A DNA stretch of 64,000 nucleotides from Colwellia ponticola (GCF_005885605.1 NZ_SZVP01000013.1:1-64000); one strand, 5' to 3'. Positions 26,681 to 36,834 are shown, numbered from the stretch's first letter. Notes: a model not told the origin generated them from the letters alone. Program-made: numbers and translations.

Positions 26681-29257
26681 CTAGAATGTAAATTCAGCAC
26701 CGGCATAGTAAAATGCACCATTAAAACCAAAAGGTGCTGAGCGACGTGAATAAGTAAATACGCCAGGGCTACTGACGACAATATTACCGTTAGCATCTTC
26801 TATGGTGCCAGAGCGTGAGTTACCGATAGTATTTTTATCAGGGTAAACATCAAACAAGTTATTACCGCCAACATTAAGCGATAAATTCTTCGTTACTTGA
26901 TAGTTGATACGTAAATCCGTTAACACTTCAGCGCCATAGGTTTGCGTGCCGCCATCGGTTACTGTGTATTCACCATAACGGTTAAAGGCTAAGTTAATAC
27001 TGACATCACCAATAGTGTATAAACCACTTAAACTGATACGGTCTTGTGGTTGCCATTCTTCAATAATAGAAATAGCTTGCTCTGAAAAAACATCACTAGG
27101 GTCAATACCATCTAATGCACTGTTTGGCGGAGTATAGATATTTACCACGTCGGTTTCAGTAAAGTTAGCCGCAGCGGTTAAGTTAAAGTCTCCCCCTAAT
27201 AACTCAGTATTCCAAGTAGCAATAATATCAACGCCTGTGGTCTCAGTATCAGCACCGTTAAGGAAAAATTGTCCGGCACCAGCACCTGAAGCGGTTAAGG
27301 CTGCGTCTAAAGCGGGTGATAAGCCTTGACCTAATGAATTACTCAAGACAATACGATCATCAATATCAATTGAATACCAATCAATGGTTAAGTTAATGTT
27401 ATCAGTAATATTAATCACGGTACCTAAACTAAAGTTGGTGGCTTCCTCTTCTTTCAATTCAGGAATGCCAATCGCTTTAGCTAGGTTTGAGTCATTACGA
27501 AAGGTACCCACTTGTACGGCAATTTGATCGCCGCCAGGGTTGTTCGGATTAGTTTGAAACTGCGTACTAATGTTGTCAGTATAAAGTTGCTGCATTGATG
27601 GCGCTCTAAAACCCGTACTCATAGCGCCACGAATAGCGATAGTTTCAGTCACTGACCAATTAGCCGCAAGCTTGAAGTTAGTACTGTCACCAAAGCCTTG
27701 GTAATCATCATAACGAACCGCACCACTGACCATTAAATCTTCAGTAATATCAGTTTCAACATCAATATAAAAAGAAATAACATCACGAGTTTCATCTACG
27801 GCTTGCATAGGAGCTGTGCCGCCAAAACCTTGAGTGCCTGCTGCGCGATCATCAGGATATAAACTGTTACCCAATTCATCAGTGTCGTAGTCGCGGTAGG
27901 AGTATTCATCACCTGCGGTGACGATAAACTGATCCGTTCTAATTTCTGCGCCCATGGCTAATGAAAATAGATCATAGTCTTGGGTATAATCAAGGTTTAA
28001 CGTTTGCAATGATAACTCTAATCCGTAAGCCGCTGCTTGACGCGGAATAGATGCTCGAATTGCATCTGATGTCATATCAGAAAGCGTGCCATTAGGATTG
28101 TATTGTAATGCATTAGCGTAAGAAGAGTTAATGGTATCACTGGTGACATAATCAATATTATTTTGACCATAAGTGTATGAAAGGTCTAAGGTTGAACCAT
28201 CAGAAAAACTGGTTTGATAGCCAAAGTTATAAGAAAAGTCTTTGATATCGGTATTGATTTTCGGTAAAAAACCCGCAGGTATCGTTGCATCACCATCTTG
28301 TAGAGGGGCATTACCACCAGTATTGTCGTTGTGACGGAAAAAGGCCGCTGATTCATTATCGCGATTTGAATAGGTAAGGAAACCGTATAATTCACCGTCA
28401 CCTAGTTCATAACCGGTATTAATGGTTAAACCAAACTGACTAGAGTCTGCATCGCCAATTCTAAAGGTATTACGATCTGCAGTAATTTCTCTTGGGTCAC
28501 CTACTAAGAAATTACCATTGGCTAGCTCAGTACAGCCAGAAAATTGACATGAGCCATGTAAACCTGCGCGATCAGTGTAGCCACGGTCTCTAAAGTTTAA
28601 GGTAGTATTTAAGTAACCATTGTCTCCTAAACTAAAGCCTTTAGAAATATCCACATTGGTTGTTTCTCCGTCACCTTCAGAGTATTCGCCATACGATACT
28701 GCAACTTTACCACCTTCACTGGCATCATTAAGCACAATATTGATAACCCCTGCGATAGCATCAGAGCCATACTGCGCGGCAGCGCCATCGCGTAAAACTT
28801 CAATGCGTTTAATAGACGCAGCTGGAATAGCGTTCATATCTGTACCAGCAGTGCCACGACCCACAGAAGTGTTGATATGAATTAAACTGGCTTGGTGACG
28901 ACGTCGACCATTAATCAGTACTAAGGTTTGATCTGGCCCTAGGCCGCGTAAGGTCGCAGGGCGTAATGCATCCGTACCATCACTAATAGAAGAGCTAGAG
29001 AAGTTAAAAGAAGGTGCAATAGCTTGTAACATACGGCCGACTTCGGTTTGACCGGTATTACTTAATGCTTCAGCCGATAAGATATCGACCGGTACGGGTA
29101 AATCCTCAGCAGATCGACCAGCGACTCGGCTACCAATAATCGCTATTTTTTCTACTTCAGTTTCAGTGGCTTGAGCTGGCTCTTGTGCTAGGGCGGTTTG
29201 ACTGGCTGCGCTAAGTAAAAAAGGAATGAGTGCGATAGGTATGCTTTTATTCTTCAT
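26681..29257 (-). CDS. TonB-dependent outer-membrane receptor
   Basis: An 858-residue receptor for energised uptake of a large or scarce nutrient. It has a signal peptide at about 1-24 (ending ALAQ), a TonB-box-like EVEKIAIIG (about 34-42) and a plug domain (about 55-180, with GLGPDQTLVLINGRRRHQAS and VLRDGAAAQYGSDAIAGVIN). A 22-strand barrel follows, with terminal AGAEFTF. The length suggests substrates such as peptides, oligosaccharides or siderophores, but none can be named. GAGAGAG precedes the ATG. It stands next to the prp cluster without obvious functional tie. The upstream 390 bp carry its promoter. Confidence 0.93.
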   Translation of the reverse strand: MKNKSIPIALIPFLLSAASQTALAQEPAQATETEVEKIAIIGSRVAGRSAEDLPVPVDILSAEALSNTGQTEVGRMLQAIAPSFNFSSSSISDGTDALRPATLRGLGPDQTLVLINGRRRHQASLIHINTSVGRGTAGTDMNAIPAASIKRIEVLRDGAAAQYGSDAIAGVINIVLNDASEGGKVAVSYGEYSEGDGETTNVDISKGFSLGDNGYLNTTLNFRDRGYTDRAGLHGSCQFSGCTELANGNFLVGDPREITADRNTFRIGDADSSQFGLTINTGYELGDGELYGFLTYSNRDNESAAFFRHNDNTGGNAPLQDGDATIPAGFLPKINTDIKDFSYNFGYQTSFSDGSTLDLSYTYGQNNIDYVTSDTINSSYANALQYNPNGTLSDMTSDAIRASIPRQAAAYGLELSLQTLNLDYTQDYDLFSLAMGAEIRTDQFIVTAGDEYSYRDYDTDELGNSLYPDDRAAGTQGFGGTAPMQAVDETRDVISFYIDVETDITEDLMVSGAVRYDDYQGFGDSTNFKLAANWSVTETIAIRGAMSTGFRAPSMQQLYTDNISTQFQTNPNNPGGDQIAVQVGTFRNDSNLAKAIGIPELKEEEATNFSLGTVINITDNINLTIDWYSIDIDDRIVLSNSLGQGLSPALDAALTASGAGAGQFFLNGADTETTGVDIIATWNTELLGGDFNLTAAANFTETDVVNIYTPPNSALDGIDPSDVFSEQAISIIEEWQPQDRISLSGLYTIGDVSINLAFNRYGEYTVTDGGTQTYGAEVLTDLRINYQVTKNLSLNVGGNNLFDVYPDKNTIGNSRSGTIEDANGNIVVSSPGVFTYSRRSAPFGFNGAFYYAGAEFTF

Positions 29258-29648
29258 TATTATCTCTCTCTTATTATGTTGATTATTGAATGATGTAAAT
29301 CAATATTTAGTTTACTCTTTAGCTGGATGTTCAATGTAGTACTCGTTGACACTGCTGTTAATGACATGATTGGTCAACATCATCAGTATAGGCACGCTCC
29401 ACTAGTAATGACATGTATACTTTAGTTTTACGTGTAAGTTAGGAAAAAAATATTATTAAAAATACTTAGAAATAAATGAAGAAGTACTTTGATTTAGCTA
29501 AGGTTTTTCAATATGTGTCATAGCTGCAATAACTATAGATTTAAGTAAACACCTAAGTAATAACCTTTTTTTACTCGAATTTACTTTAATTCAGTCGTTA
29601 GTCAGTTTATAAAGGAGGTTACTTATCATTGTTGTAAAGGATTCAAGT
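29258..29648. other. divergent promoter region
   Basis: 391 bp between the divergent TonB receptor and DUF2057 genes, without a gene. It contains a GTTGAC...GTCAAC inverted pair (29343-29348 and 29372-29377) that could be a regulator site. It also has a strong ribosome site AAAGGAGG (29611-29618) with no in-frame ATG/GTG/TTG at the right distance for the following gene. Confidence 0.4.
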
Positions 29649-30365
29649 TTGTCTATATTATCCACGAGTAAGCTAACCCGCTGTAAAAATTTATTTAATC
29701 AATCAGTCGTCAGTAGTCTTTGTGCTAGCCTATTATTAAGCGGTTTTATTGCGGTTCAGGCCAGTGCAGCGACCTTAACGGTTACTGATAATTTGATAGT
29801 GCGTGATGTTGATGATAAAACCGTTGACCATGGTTTTTTGTCTAAAAAGCAACAGCTTGAATTAACGCCAGGACAGCATAGCTTAGTGATTAAGTACAAA
29901 GATGTGTTTGAAGACATTGATTTTGCAGAAGATAGACTAGTAACGTCAGATTACTTTGTTGTTAGATTTAACGTTACAACGCAGCAAAAGCTTTTATTAA
30001 GTACCACTGAGATTAATAACTTAGCAGCCGCAGAGCGTTTTGTGAGCTCGCCTGAGTTAACTTTACGTGATGAGCATAAGCAAGAGCTGGTGTTAGCGCT
30101 ACAAAAACTAGATGATTATAAACTGGCGCAACAGGTTGCTAAGGTAGTGACCTCTTTGTCAGCTCCGGCCGCTATATCTCATCTTAACAATGATAACATT
30201 AATGAGAATACCGCCAATCCAATCACCGATGATCAAACATTTAGCGAGCAAGTGATAAAAAATGCGGATACGGTTGCCATGCTTAAATATTGGTGGCAAA
30301 AAGCCAGCGCAGATGAAAAAAATAAATTTCTTGATTTTATGAGTAAAAACAAAGCACTTAACTAA
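29649..30365 (+). CDS. DUF2057 (YccT/UPF0319) family exported protein
   Basis: A 238-residue periplasmic protein of unknown function. The signal region covers about 20-41 (ending VQASA, then ATLTV). The mature part fits DUF2057: LTVTDNLIVRDVDD, LTPGQHSLVIKYKDVFED, DYFVVRF and a C-terminal MLKYWWQKAS helix. The frame begins with TTG at 29649, seven bases after AAAGGA. A stronger AAAGGAGG lies further up but would serve an in-frame ATT at 29628. Start remains uncertain. The next gene, a SIMPL protein, follows at 97 bp; both are envelope proteins. Confidence 0.82.
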   Translation: MSILSTSKLTRCKNLFNQSVVSSLCASLLLSGFIAVQASAATLTVTDNLIVRDVDDKTVDHGFLSKKQQLELTPGQHSLVIKYKDVFEDIDFAEDRLVTSDYFVVRFNVTTQQKLLLSTTEINNLAAAERFVSSPELTLRDEHKQELVLALQKLDDYKLAQQVAKVVTSLSAPAAISHLNNDNINENTANPITDDQTFSEQVIKNADTVAMLKYWWQKASADEKNKFLDFMSKNKALN

Positions 30366-30462
30366 GTAAAACTAACTAATTAACTACATTATATAACCAC
30401 TATGTAGATGAAGCAGACTAACACGGTTTTAAAAATTTAATATCTTAACTGAAGGAATTGTG

Positions 30463-31254
30463 ATGAGTTTATTCACTTTTATTCGTACAGCAAGTGCTAC
30501 AGTATTATGTATCTTCCTATTGTTTTCATTGACGGCTTATGCCGATGTCGGTATTGAGGTGTCAGGCCAGGGCAGTGTTGTTGTTACCCCTGACAAATTC
30601 TCCTTAACGTTAACTATTACTGAGCGTGGTCGTATGCCAAGTAAGTTAAAAGTGTTGGTTGATAAAAAAAGTGATATGGTCGTTGCTGCTGCTAAATCGC
30701 TGTCAATAGAAGAAAATAATATCGCTTCTGCACGGGTTAATTTACGCATAGTAGAAGAAGATCCTTCAATTACAGTACAAGGTCTTGAGTATCAAAAAGC
30801 TAAACAAGGCAATATTTATATTGATGGTCAAACGATAAAGCAACAAACTAACCATATTAATGAACATAAAAAACCTTTGTTTGAATTAAGTCGTCAAATC
30901 ACGGTTAATTTTAATGATATAGAGCAGTACGATCATTTTCTAACACAGATTATTAAAGTCAATGTGAGCCATATTTCCGCATTGTCTATGAGCGTAGCAG
31001 GGCGTGAAGAGTATTATCAACAAGCGTTATTACAAGCGATTAGTCAGGCAAAACAAAAAGCGCAACGTATGAGTAAACAGGCAGGTCGGGATTTAGGTGA
31101 GTTAATCTTAATAAAAGAGCTTTCAAGTAATCACTATAGACCGATGTACGCTAAAGCAATGATGAGTGATAGCAGTGAAACTTCACATACCTCGTTAACC
31201 GGTAGCCAAACCATTACTGCCCGTGTTTTGGTTGAATTTAGCTTTAAAGAGTGA
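30463..31254 (+). CDS. SIMPL (DUF541) domain periplasmic protein
   Basis: A 263-residue exported protein with one SIMPL domain. The signal peptide ends at about 27 (LTAYA, then DVGIEVSG). The domain opens with GQGSVVVTPDKFSLTLTITE and contains QAISQAKQKAQRMSKQAGRD, the typical helix before the last strands. Family members bind signalling partners or act in oxidative-stress tolerance, but function is generally unknown. The ATG at 30463 is preferred over GTG 30460 because GAAGGA (30451-30456) spaces better. Confidence 0.85.
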   Translation: MSLFTFIRTASATVLCIFLLFSLTAYADVGIEVSGQGSVVVTPDKFSLTLTITERGRMPSKLKVLVDKKSDMVVAAAKSLSIEENNIASARVNLRIVEEDPSITVQGLEYQKAKQGNIYIDGQTIKQQTNHINEHKKPLFELSRQITVNFNDIEQYDHFLTQIIKVNVSHISALSMSVAGREEYYQQALLQAISQAKQKAQRMSKQAGRDLGELILIKELSSNHYRPMYAKAMMSDSSETSHTSLTGSQTITARVLVEFSFKE

Positions 31255-31371
31255 TTAATGAGCTTATAATAAGTAAAAGTTGGGCAATTGCTCGAGAAAA
31301 GCTTTAATTATTGTGCATTTTTAGGTATGTTAGCGCCTTTTAATTAGTGCTTTAACTAATGGTATTTTTTT

Positions 31372-31836
31372 ATGAGTAAACAAGCAGAATTTTATCAAGA
31401 ATTATTAGGGCAAACAAAAGCACTAATAAGTAATGAATCTGATATTATTGCGAACATGGCTAATATTAGCGCCTTACTTTTTGAACGACTAGAGGATGTT
31501 AACTGGGTTGGCTTTTATCGTCTTGTTAACGACGAGTTAGTACTTGGACCTTTTCAAGGTAAGGTTGCCTGTATTCGGATACCTTTGGGTAAAGGCGTTT
31601 GTGGTACTTGTGCCGCAACCGCTAAAATTCAACGTATTGCTAATGTCCATGATTTTGATGGTCATATCGCTTGTGATGCCAGTAGTAACTCAGAACTCGT
31701 TATCCCTGTCATTGTATCAGGTAAGGTTATTGCTGTTTTAGATATCGACAGCACTGTCTTTGAACGCTTTGACTTGCAAGATGAACAAGGCATGCAAGCC
31801 ATAGTAGCAGCATTTGAACAATCTATAGTAGAGTAA
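31372..31836 (+). CDS. msrC: free methionine-(R)-sulfoxide reductase (GAF domain)
   Basis: A 154-residue cytosolic single GAF-domain enzyme that reduces free Met-R-sulfoxide. The three redox cysteines are in KVACIRIPLGKGVCGTC and HIACDASSNSELVIPV. NWVGFYRLVNDELVLGPFQG is the family N-terminal block. The gene precedes an unknown acidic protein gene, proQ and prc; the same yebR-proQ-prc order is known in E. coli. No clear ribosome site is visible before the ATG. Confidence 0.93.
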   Translation: MSKQAEFYQELLGQTKALISNESDIIANMANISALLFERLEDVNWVGFYRLVNDELVLGPFQGKVACIRIPLGKGVCGTCAATAKIQRIANVHDFDGHIACDASSNSELVIPVIVSGKVIAVLDIDSTVFERFDLQDEQGMQAIVAAFEQSIVE

Positions 31837-31924
31837 CAAGGTTAACACCTCAGTCGTTATGCTTGGTAACATCAGTTGTGCTAATTCGTTGTAGTAACTA
31901 ATAACAGAGCAAAGTGAAGGTTTA

Positions 31925-32212
31925 ATGAAAGAATTTGTGGTCATTCATGACTACCTAGTCACCCAAGAAATTGTTGGTGACTGGGATGGTCAAGAAGAAG
32001 AAGTTGCTGAACGTATGAATGAAATTTATCATACTATGTACGACCTAGCTGACGAAGATATTGAAACGGAAATATTAGAGCAGTTATTAGCATTGATTTG
32101 GGATACTTGGATAGGTCAAGAAGAAATTGCTGATATAGAAACAGATGATATATACGATTGGTGTAAGCATGTGCTTGATAATCCAGAGCAACATCTCCAA
32201 TCAGAAGAGTAA
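31925..32212 (+). CDS. small acidic protein of unknown function between msrC and proQ
   Basis: A 95-residue, strongly acidic protein (many Asp/Glu, few Lys/Arg) that I cannot assign to a family. It has no signal peptide or membrane segment. The sequence is predicted helical, with DWDGQEEEVAERMNEIY and ILEQLLALIWDTWIGQEE segments and one Cys. GAAGG precedes the ATG, and it lies in a tight same-strand run msrC-orf-proQ-prc. It may be a partner or anti-nucleic-acid mimic of ProQ, but that is speculation. Confidence 0.7.
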   Translation: MKEFVVIHDYLVTQEIVGDWDGQEEEVAERMNEIYHTMYDLADEDIETEILEQLLALIWDTWIGQEEIADIETDDIYDWCKHVLDNPEQHLQSEE

Positions 32213-32332
32213 TGTTAAAAATAAAGATAAACATTGGCGCTATTTTCTTGTCGATAACTCTCCTGTTGAGTCATTCTTCTTGAAAAATCAAGTTAGCTTA
32301 ATTTAATTTAAATTGTATAAAAAAGTGTAGTC

Positions 32333-32995
32333 ATGGAAACTGAAATTAAACGTACAAGTACTAAAGATATTATCGCTTACTTAACTGAAAAATTCCCCGC
32401 GTGTTTTTCAATTAAGGGTCCTGTTAAACCACTTAAAATTGGTATATTCCAAGACTTAGCTGAAAAGCTTGATGGTGATGAAACGGTTAGTAAAACCCGC
32501 TTACGTCAAGCATTAAGACATTATACAAGCAGCTGGCGCTACCTTAAAGTGATTAAAGTTGGCACTGCTCGTGTAGATATTGAGGGTAAAGAAGTTGCTC
32601 AAATAGATGAAGAGCAAGCTGCTTATGCCAGTAAAGCACTTAAAGAAAGCCAAGAAAAATTTGGTAACAAAAAAGTGACAGACAGCGATAGCAAAAAACC
32701 GTATAAAGCTAAGCCAAGCTCAACAGAAGCGGCGACTTCTAAGCCAGCAGATAAAAAGCGCGATACAGCTAAATTTAAAACAGTTAAGTCAGCCGCTAAA
32801 AAGCCCGCTAAGCAAGAAGTAGCGCCACTTAAGCCTGTTGAATCAACGTCAATCAAAGTGGGTAGTCAAGTGAGAGTTCAGCTAGGTAATTCACCAATGA
32901 AAGCCACTATCACTGAAATTTCAGGTAAAGATATTAGTGTGCAACTTGACTCGGGCATGGTTATTAAAACCCAGTTACAAAACATTTACTTATAA
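32333..32995 (+). CDS. proQ: RNA chaperone ProQ
   Basis: A 220-residue FinO-domain RNA-binding protein that matches small RNAs with mRNA 3' ends and stabilises transcripts. The FinO domain (about 1-120) includes DIIAYLTEKFPACF, LKIGIFQDLAEKL and LRQALRHYTSSWRYLK. A Lys/Ala/Ser-rich linker (about 125-172) follows, then the C-terminal Tudor/KOW-like domain (KVGSQVRVQLGNSPMKATI). It precedes prc by 116 bp, the conserved order. Confidence 0.95.
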   Translation: METEIKRTSTKDIIAYLTEKFPACFSIKGPVKPLKIGIFQDLAEKLDGDETVSKTRLRQALRHYTSSWRYLKVIKVGTARVDIEGKEVAQIDEEQAAYASKALKESQEKFGNKKVTDSDSKKPYKAKPSSTEAATSKPADKKRDTAKFKTVKSAAKKPAKQEVAPLKPVESTSIKVGSQVRVQLGNSPMKATITEISGKDISVQLDSGMVIKTQLQNIYL

Positions 32996-33111
32996 AAAGT
33001 GAACAGGTCGTCATTAGTAATGTCTCATTAGTTATTATAAATTCACTACATTTGGCGACTAGGCTCAATAAAATTTTGGGTCATATAGCAAATTGAATAG
33101 GAAGTTAATGC

Positions 33112-35178
33112 ATGCAAAAATTTTGTCGTATCGCTCTCGCTGTTTCTTTATCGGTAGGTTTATCAGTCAGTGCTTTTGCGTTTGAAAAACCACATACCCC
33201 AGAAGAGCTTCCTGTACTCATGCCTGAATCTCAGCATACTACAGCAAGTAAGCGAATTACGTCACGATTTACCCGTGCACATTATAAAAAAGTAACGATT
33301 GATGATGCGTTATCAGGCGAAGTCTTTGATCGCTTTATTAAGCAACTCGATTATGCGCGCACTGTTTTCTTAGCTACTGATATTGAAAGCTTTCAACAAC
33401 ATCGCCTTGAATTTGATACGGTGTTGATGCGTGGCAAGCTAGACATTGCTTACACCATTTTTAATGTTAACTTACAACGACGTTTAGAGCGCTATGAATA
33501 CGCAGTCAGTTTGTTAGATAGCAAGGGAGATAAAAATCCTTTTGATTTTACCAAAGAAGAGCTTTATGTTTTTGATCGTGAAGAGGCTCCTTGGCCTGCT
33601 AATACAGCAGAACTAGACGAACTATGGCGTTTAAAGGTTAAATCAGACGTATTAAACTTGATACTAACCAATAAAGAATGGCCAAAAATTAAAGAAGTAT
33701 TAACTAAACGTTACAATTATGCGATTAAACGCTTAAAACAGAGCGAAAGTGAAGATGCTTTTCAGCTGTTGATGAACAGTTTTGCACGAGTTGTTGAGCC
33801 ACATACGTCGTATTTATCGCCACGCAATGCTGAACGTTTTCAAGTCGATATGAACTTATCGCTAGAAGGCATTGGTGCAGAGCTTCGCTCTGTTGAAGAT
33901 TATACTGTTATTCACCGTGTTGTTACTGGTGGGCCGGCAGATAAATCAAACCAACTTAAATCAAAAGATCGTATTGTTGGTGTCGCTCAAGGTGATAAGG
34001 ACTTTGAGGATGTTATTGGCTGGCGTTTAGATGATGTAGTTGAGTTAATTAAAGGCGCTAAAGGCACGACCGTACGTTTACAAATACTTTCTGGTGATAG
34101 TGACGATGCGGCTAATATTACTATTGTTTCTATCGTTAGAGATATTATTAAATTAGAAGATAGAGCAGCCAAGTCAGCGGTTTATTTAGAAAAACCAGAA
34201 GATGCTGATAGTCAAAAGCTGGGTGTTATTACTATCCCAAGTTTTTATAATAATTTATCGCAAGATGTTAAAAAAGAAATAGCTAGCTTAAAAGAGCAAG
34301 GCGTTAAAGGTATTATTGTTGATTTACGTGGCAATGGTGGCGGTTCATTAAGTGAAGCAACATTATTAACCGGTTTGTTTATCGACAAAGGCCCTGTGGT
34401 ACAAATTAGAGATGGCGCAAACCGTATTCAAGTCAATAGTGACCGCGATGGCGTTAGCTTTTTTGATGGCCCATTAAGCGTGATGGTTGACCGTTATAGT
34501 GCTTCTGCCTCGGAAATATTTTCAGCGGCAATACAAGACTATGGTCGTGGCGTTATTATTGGTGAGCACACGTTTGGTAAAGGCACTGTACAGCAGCACC
34601 GTGGCTTAGGTCGCGTATATGATTTGTACGAAAAGCCTTTAGGTAGTATTCAATACACTATTGCTAAATTCTATCGTATCAATGGTGGTAGTACACAACA
34701 CCGTGGTGTGTTACCAGATATATCTTTTCCTACAGCAATAGATCCAGAAGATTGGGGTGAAAGCAAAGAAGAAAATGCGCTACCTTGGGATTTTATACCG
34801 CAGGCAAGTTACACGCCATTGCATGTGCTTAATAAAGATATTGAGTATTTAAGTTCACGTTATCAACAGCGTATTAAGGATAATGCGGAGTTTAATGATT
34901 TACTTGAAGACATTAATACTTACAAAGCAGAAAAAGATGATAAAACCATTTCATTAAATCTTGTAACCCGAAAAGCTGAACGAGAAGAGCGTAAAAATAA
35001 ACGTCTATTACGGGTGAATAAACAACTTGCGCTGTTAGGTAAAGATAAGGTTACCGATTTGGAGGACCTACCTGAAGAGCTTGATGAACTTGACCCATTT
35101 TTAGATGAAGCCGCTCGTATAACCTTTGACTTCATTTCATTAGATAAAATAGCACAAACACAAAACAGTAAAAAATAA
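33112..35178 (+). CDS. prc: carboxy-terminal processing (tail-specific) protease Prc
   Basis: A 688-residue periplasmic serine protease that degrades proteins with nonpolar C-termini and processes envelope substrates. The signal peptide spans about 1-24 (VSAFA). The order is N-terminal helical region, PDZ (about 240-330, GIGAELRSVEDYTVIHRVV), then the protease core. That core has the catalytic Ser in DRYSASASEIF and the Lys in GEHTFGKGTVQQH about 25 residues later. A DUF3340 C-terminal domain follows. TAGGAAG lies upstream. It follows proQ as in E. coli and ends in a strong terminator. Confidence 0.95.
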   Translation: MQKFCRIALAVSLSVGLSVSAFAFEKPHTPEELPVLMPESQHTTASKRITSRFTRAHYKKVTIDDALSGEVFDRFIKQLDYARTVFLATDIESFQQHRLEFDTVLMRGKLDIAYTIFNVNLQRRLERYEYAVSLLDSKGDKNPFDFTKEELYVFDREEAPWPANTAELDELWRLKVKSDVLNLILTNKEWPKIKEVLTKRYNYAIKRLKQSESEDAFQLLMNSFARVVEPHTSYLSPRNAERFQVDMNLSLEGIGAELRSVEDYTVIHRVVTGGPADKSNQLKSKDRIVGVAQGDKDFEDVIGWRLDDVVELIKGAKGTTVRLQILSGDSDDAANITIVSIVRDIIKLEDRAAKSAVYLEKPEDADSQKLGVITIPSFYNNLSQDVKKEIASLKEQGVKGIIVDLRGNGGGSLSEATLLTGLFIDKGPVVQIRDGANRIQVNSDRDGVSFFDGPLSVMVDRYSASASEIFSAAIQDYGRGVIIGEHTFGKGTVQQHRGLGRVYDLYEKPLGSIQYTIAKFYRINGGSTQHRGVLPDISFPTAIDPEDWGESKEENALPWDFIPQASYTPLHVLNKDIEYLSSRYQQRIKDNAEFNDLLEDINTYKAEKDDKTISLNLVTRKAEREERKNKRLLRVNKQLALLGKDKVTDLEDLPEELDELDPFLDEAARITFDFISLDKIAQTQNSKK

Positions 35179-35207
35179 GCAAAACAACACTGACAATATG
35201 AACTTGA

Positions 35208-35240
35208 TAAAGCCGCCCGCAGAGGCGGCTTTATTTTTAT
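35208..35240 (+). terminator. intrinsic terminator after prc
   Basis: TAAAGCCGCC (35208-35217) pairs with GGCGGCTTTA (35224-35233), loop CGCAGA, then T-rich sequence. Confidence 0.9.
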
Positions 35241-35284
35241 TTTAATACCTTCGTTATCGATAAATAAGAAAAGGCTTCCATTTC

Positions 35285-36763
35285 ATGGCCAAGTTAACTA
35301 AAAGTAAAAGCCCAACTATATTGGATGCTTCTATTCCTGTGATCACTTTAGTTACGTTACTCACCGTAGCCGTTAGTTACTTCGGGGATAGCTCCTCCTA
35401 CGGACCTAACCAAATTGCACTGCTTATCGCCATGGGCGTAGCGATTGTCATTGGCATAAAAAATGGTCATCAATGGCATGATGTTGAAAAAGCGATCACT
35501 AACGGTATTGCTTTGTCATTAGGCGCAGTCATGATTTTATTAGCGGTGGGCTCACTTATTGGTACTTGGTTGTTATCTGGCACCGTGCCCACTATGATTT
35601 ATTACGGTTTGAACATACTCGATCCATCTTGGTTCTATGCTGCAGCTTGTGTTATGTGTGCAGTGGTATCAATGAGTATTGGCAGCTCATGGACAACAGC
35701 TGCCACCATTGGTGTCGCATTAATTGGTATCGCGCAAGGTTTGGGGTTATCGCCAGCCATTACTGCAGGTGCTGTTATTTCTGGCGCCTATTTTGGCGAC
35801 AAAATATCACCTTTATCTGAAACAACTAACTTAGCACCAGCCATTGCTGGTAGTGAGCTATTTGCTCATATACGCTATATGTTTTGGACTACTATGCCGT
35901 CTATTGCCACGGCGTTAATACTTTTTATTATTTTAGGGTTTACTGAAACAACGAGTAATAATTATCAATCAATTGAGTTATTAAGTAAGCAACTAAGCGA
36001 GCAATTTAACTTATCTTTGTTTAATTTAGTGCCTTTATTTGTCCTTCTAGCGTTAGCCATTAAAAAAGTACCGGCTTTTCCTGCAGTGGCTATTGGTGCT
36101 TTAACCGGTGGACTATGGGCAGTGTTATTTCAACAAGAACTTATTTTACGCTTAGCCAGTAGCAATACCGATGTGTTAACCGCTAATATTACCGTGGTAT
36201 GGACTGCTTTTTTTGATGGCGTTGTCATTGAAACAGGTAATAAAGATTTAAATGAATTACTCAGCGGTGGTGGCATGTCAAGTATGCTTAATACCGTGTG
36301 GCTTATCATTTGTGCGTTAAGCTTTGGTGCTGTGTTAGAGTACCTAGGTATGTTGAAAAAATTTGTTGATGTTATTTTAAAATCAGCAAAATCAACGGGT
36401 AGCCTTATCGCTAGTACCGTAGCAACCTGTATTGGTGCTAACATATTAACAGCAGATCAATATATAGCCATCGTAATGCCCGGTCGTATGTATAAAGAAG
36501 AGTATGCGCGTAGAGGCTTAGATCCATTGGTCTTGAGTAGAACATTAGAAGATTCAGCGACAATCACCTCACCACTTGTTCCATGGAATAGCTGTGCGGT
36601 TTATATGTCAGGGGTATTGTTAGTTAATCCGCTTGACTACATGTTTTACTGTTTCTTTAACTGGATAAACCCTATTTTAGCGGTTGTTTATGGTTTTATT
36701 GGTTTTAATATAAAAAAATTAACGCAAAAAACGAGTGATAATACAGCCGAACAAGCTGTGTAG
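35285..36763 (+). CDS. nhaC: NhaC-family Na+/H+ antiporter
   Basis: A 492-residue inner-membrane exchanger with about 11-12 hydrophobic helices. NhaC/DcuC-superfamily hallmarks are SIGSSWTTAATIGVALIGIA, GAVISGAYFGDKISPLSETTNLA, GANILTADQYIAI and EDSATITSPLVPWNSCAVYM. It exchanges sodium for protons, useful for pH and salt balance of a marine cell. A weak AAGG precedes the ATG. Located between prc and pepN with no co-transcribed partner; a second, unrelated Na+/H+ antiporter (NhaD) lies at 61.1 kb. Confidence 0.92.
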   Translation: MAKLTKSKSPTILDASIPVITLVTLLTVAVSYFGDSSSYGPNQIALLIAMGVAIVIGIKNGHQWHDVEKAITNGIALSLGAVMILLAVGSLIGTWLLSGTVPTMIYYGLNILDPSWFYAAACVMCAVVSMSIGSSWTTAATIGVALIGIAQGLGLSPAITAGAVISGAYFGDKISPLSETTNLAPAIAGSELFAHIRYMFWTTMPSIATALILFIILGFTETTSNNYQSIELLSKQLSEQFNLSLFNLVPLFVLLALAIKKVPAFPAVAIGALTGGLWAVLFQQELILRLASSNTDVLTANITVVWTAFFDGVVIETGNKDLNELLSGGGMSSMLNTVWLIICALSFGAVLEYLGMLKKFVDVILKSAKSTGSLIASTVATCIGANILTADQYIAIVMPGRMYKEEYARRGLDPLVLSRTLEDSATITSPLVPWNSCAVYMSGVLLVNPLDYMFYCFFNWINPILAVVYGFIGFNIKKLTQKTSDNTAEQAV

Positions 36764-36834
36764 TAAGTATGAGTCATGCAGTAAGCAACACAGTAAACGA
36801 CGACTTAATTTTTATATTCAAGTAAGGCACTTTT

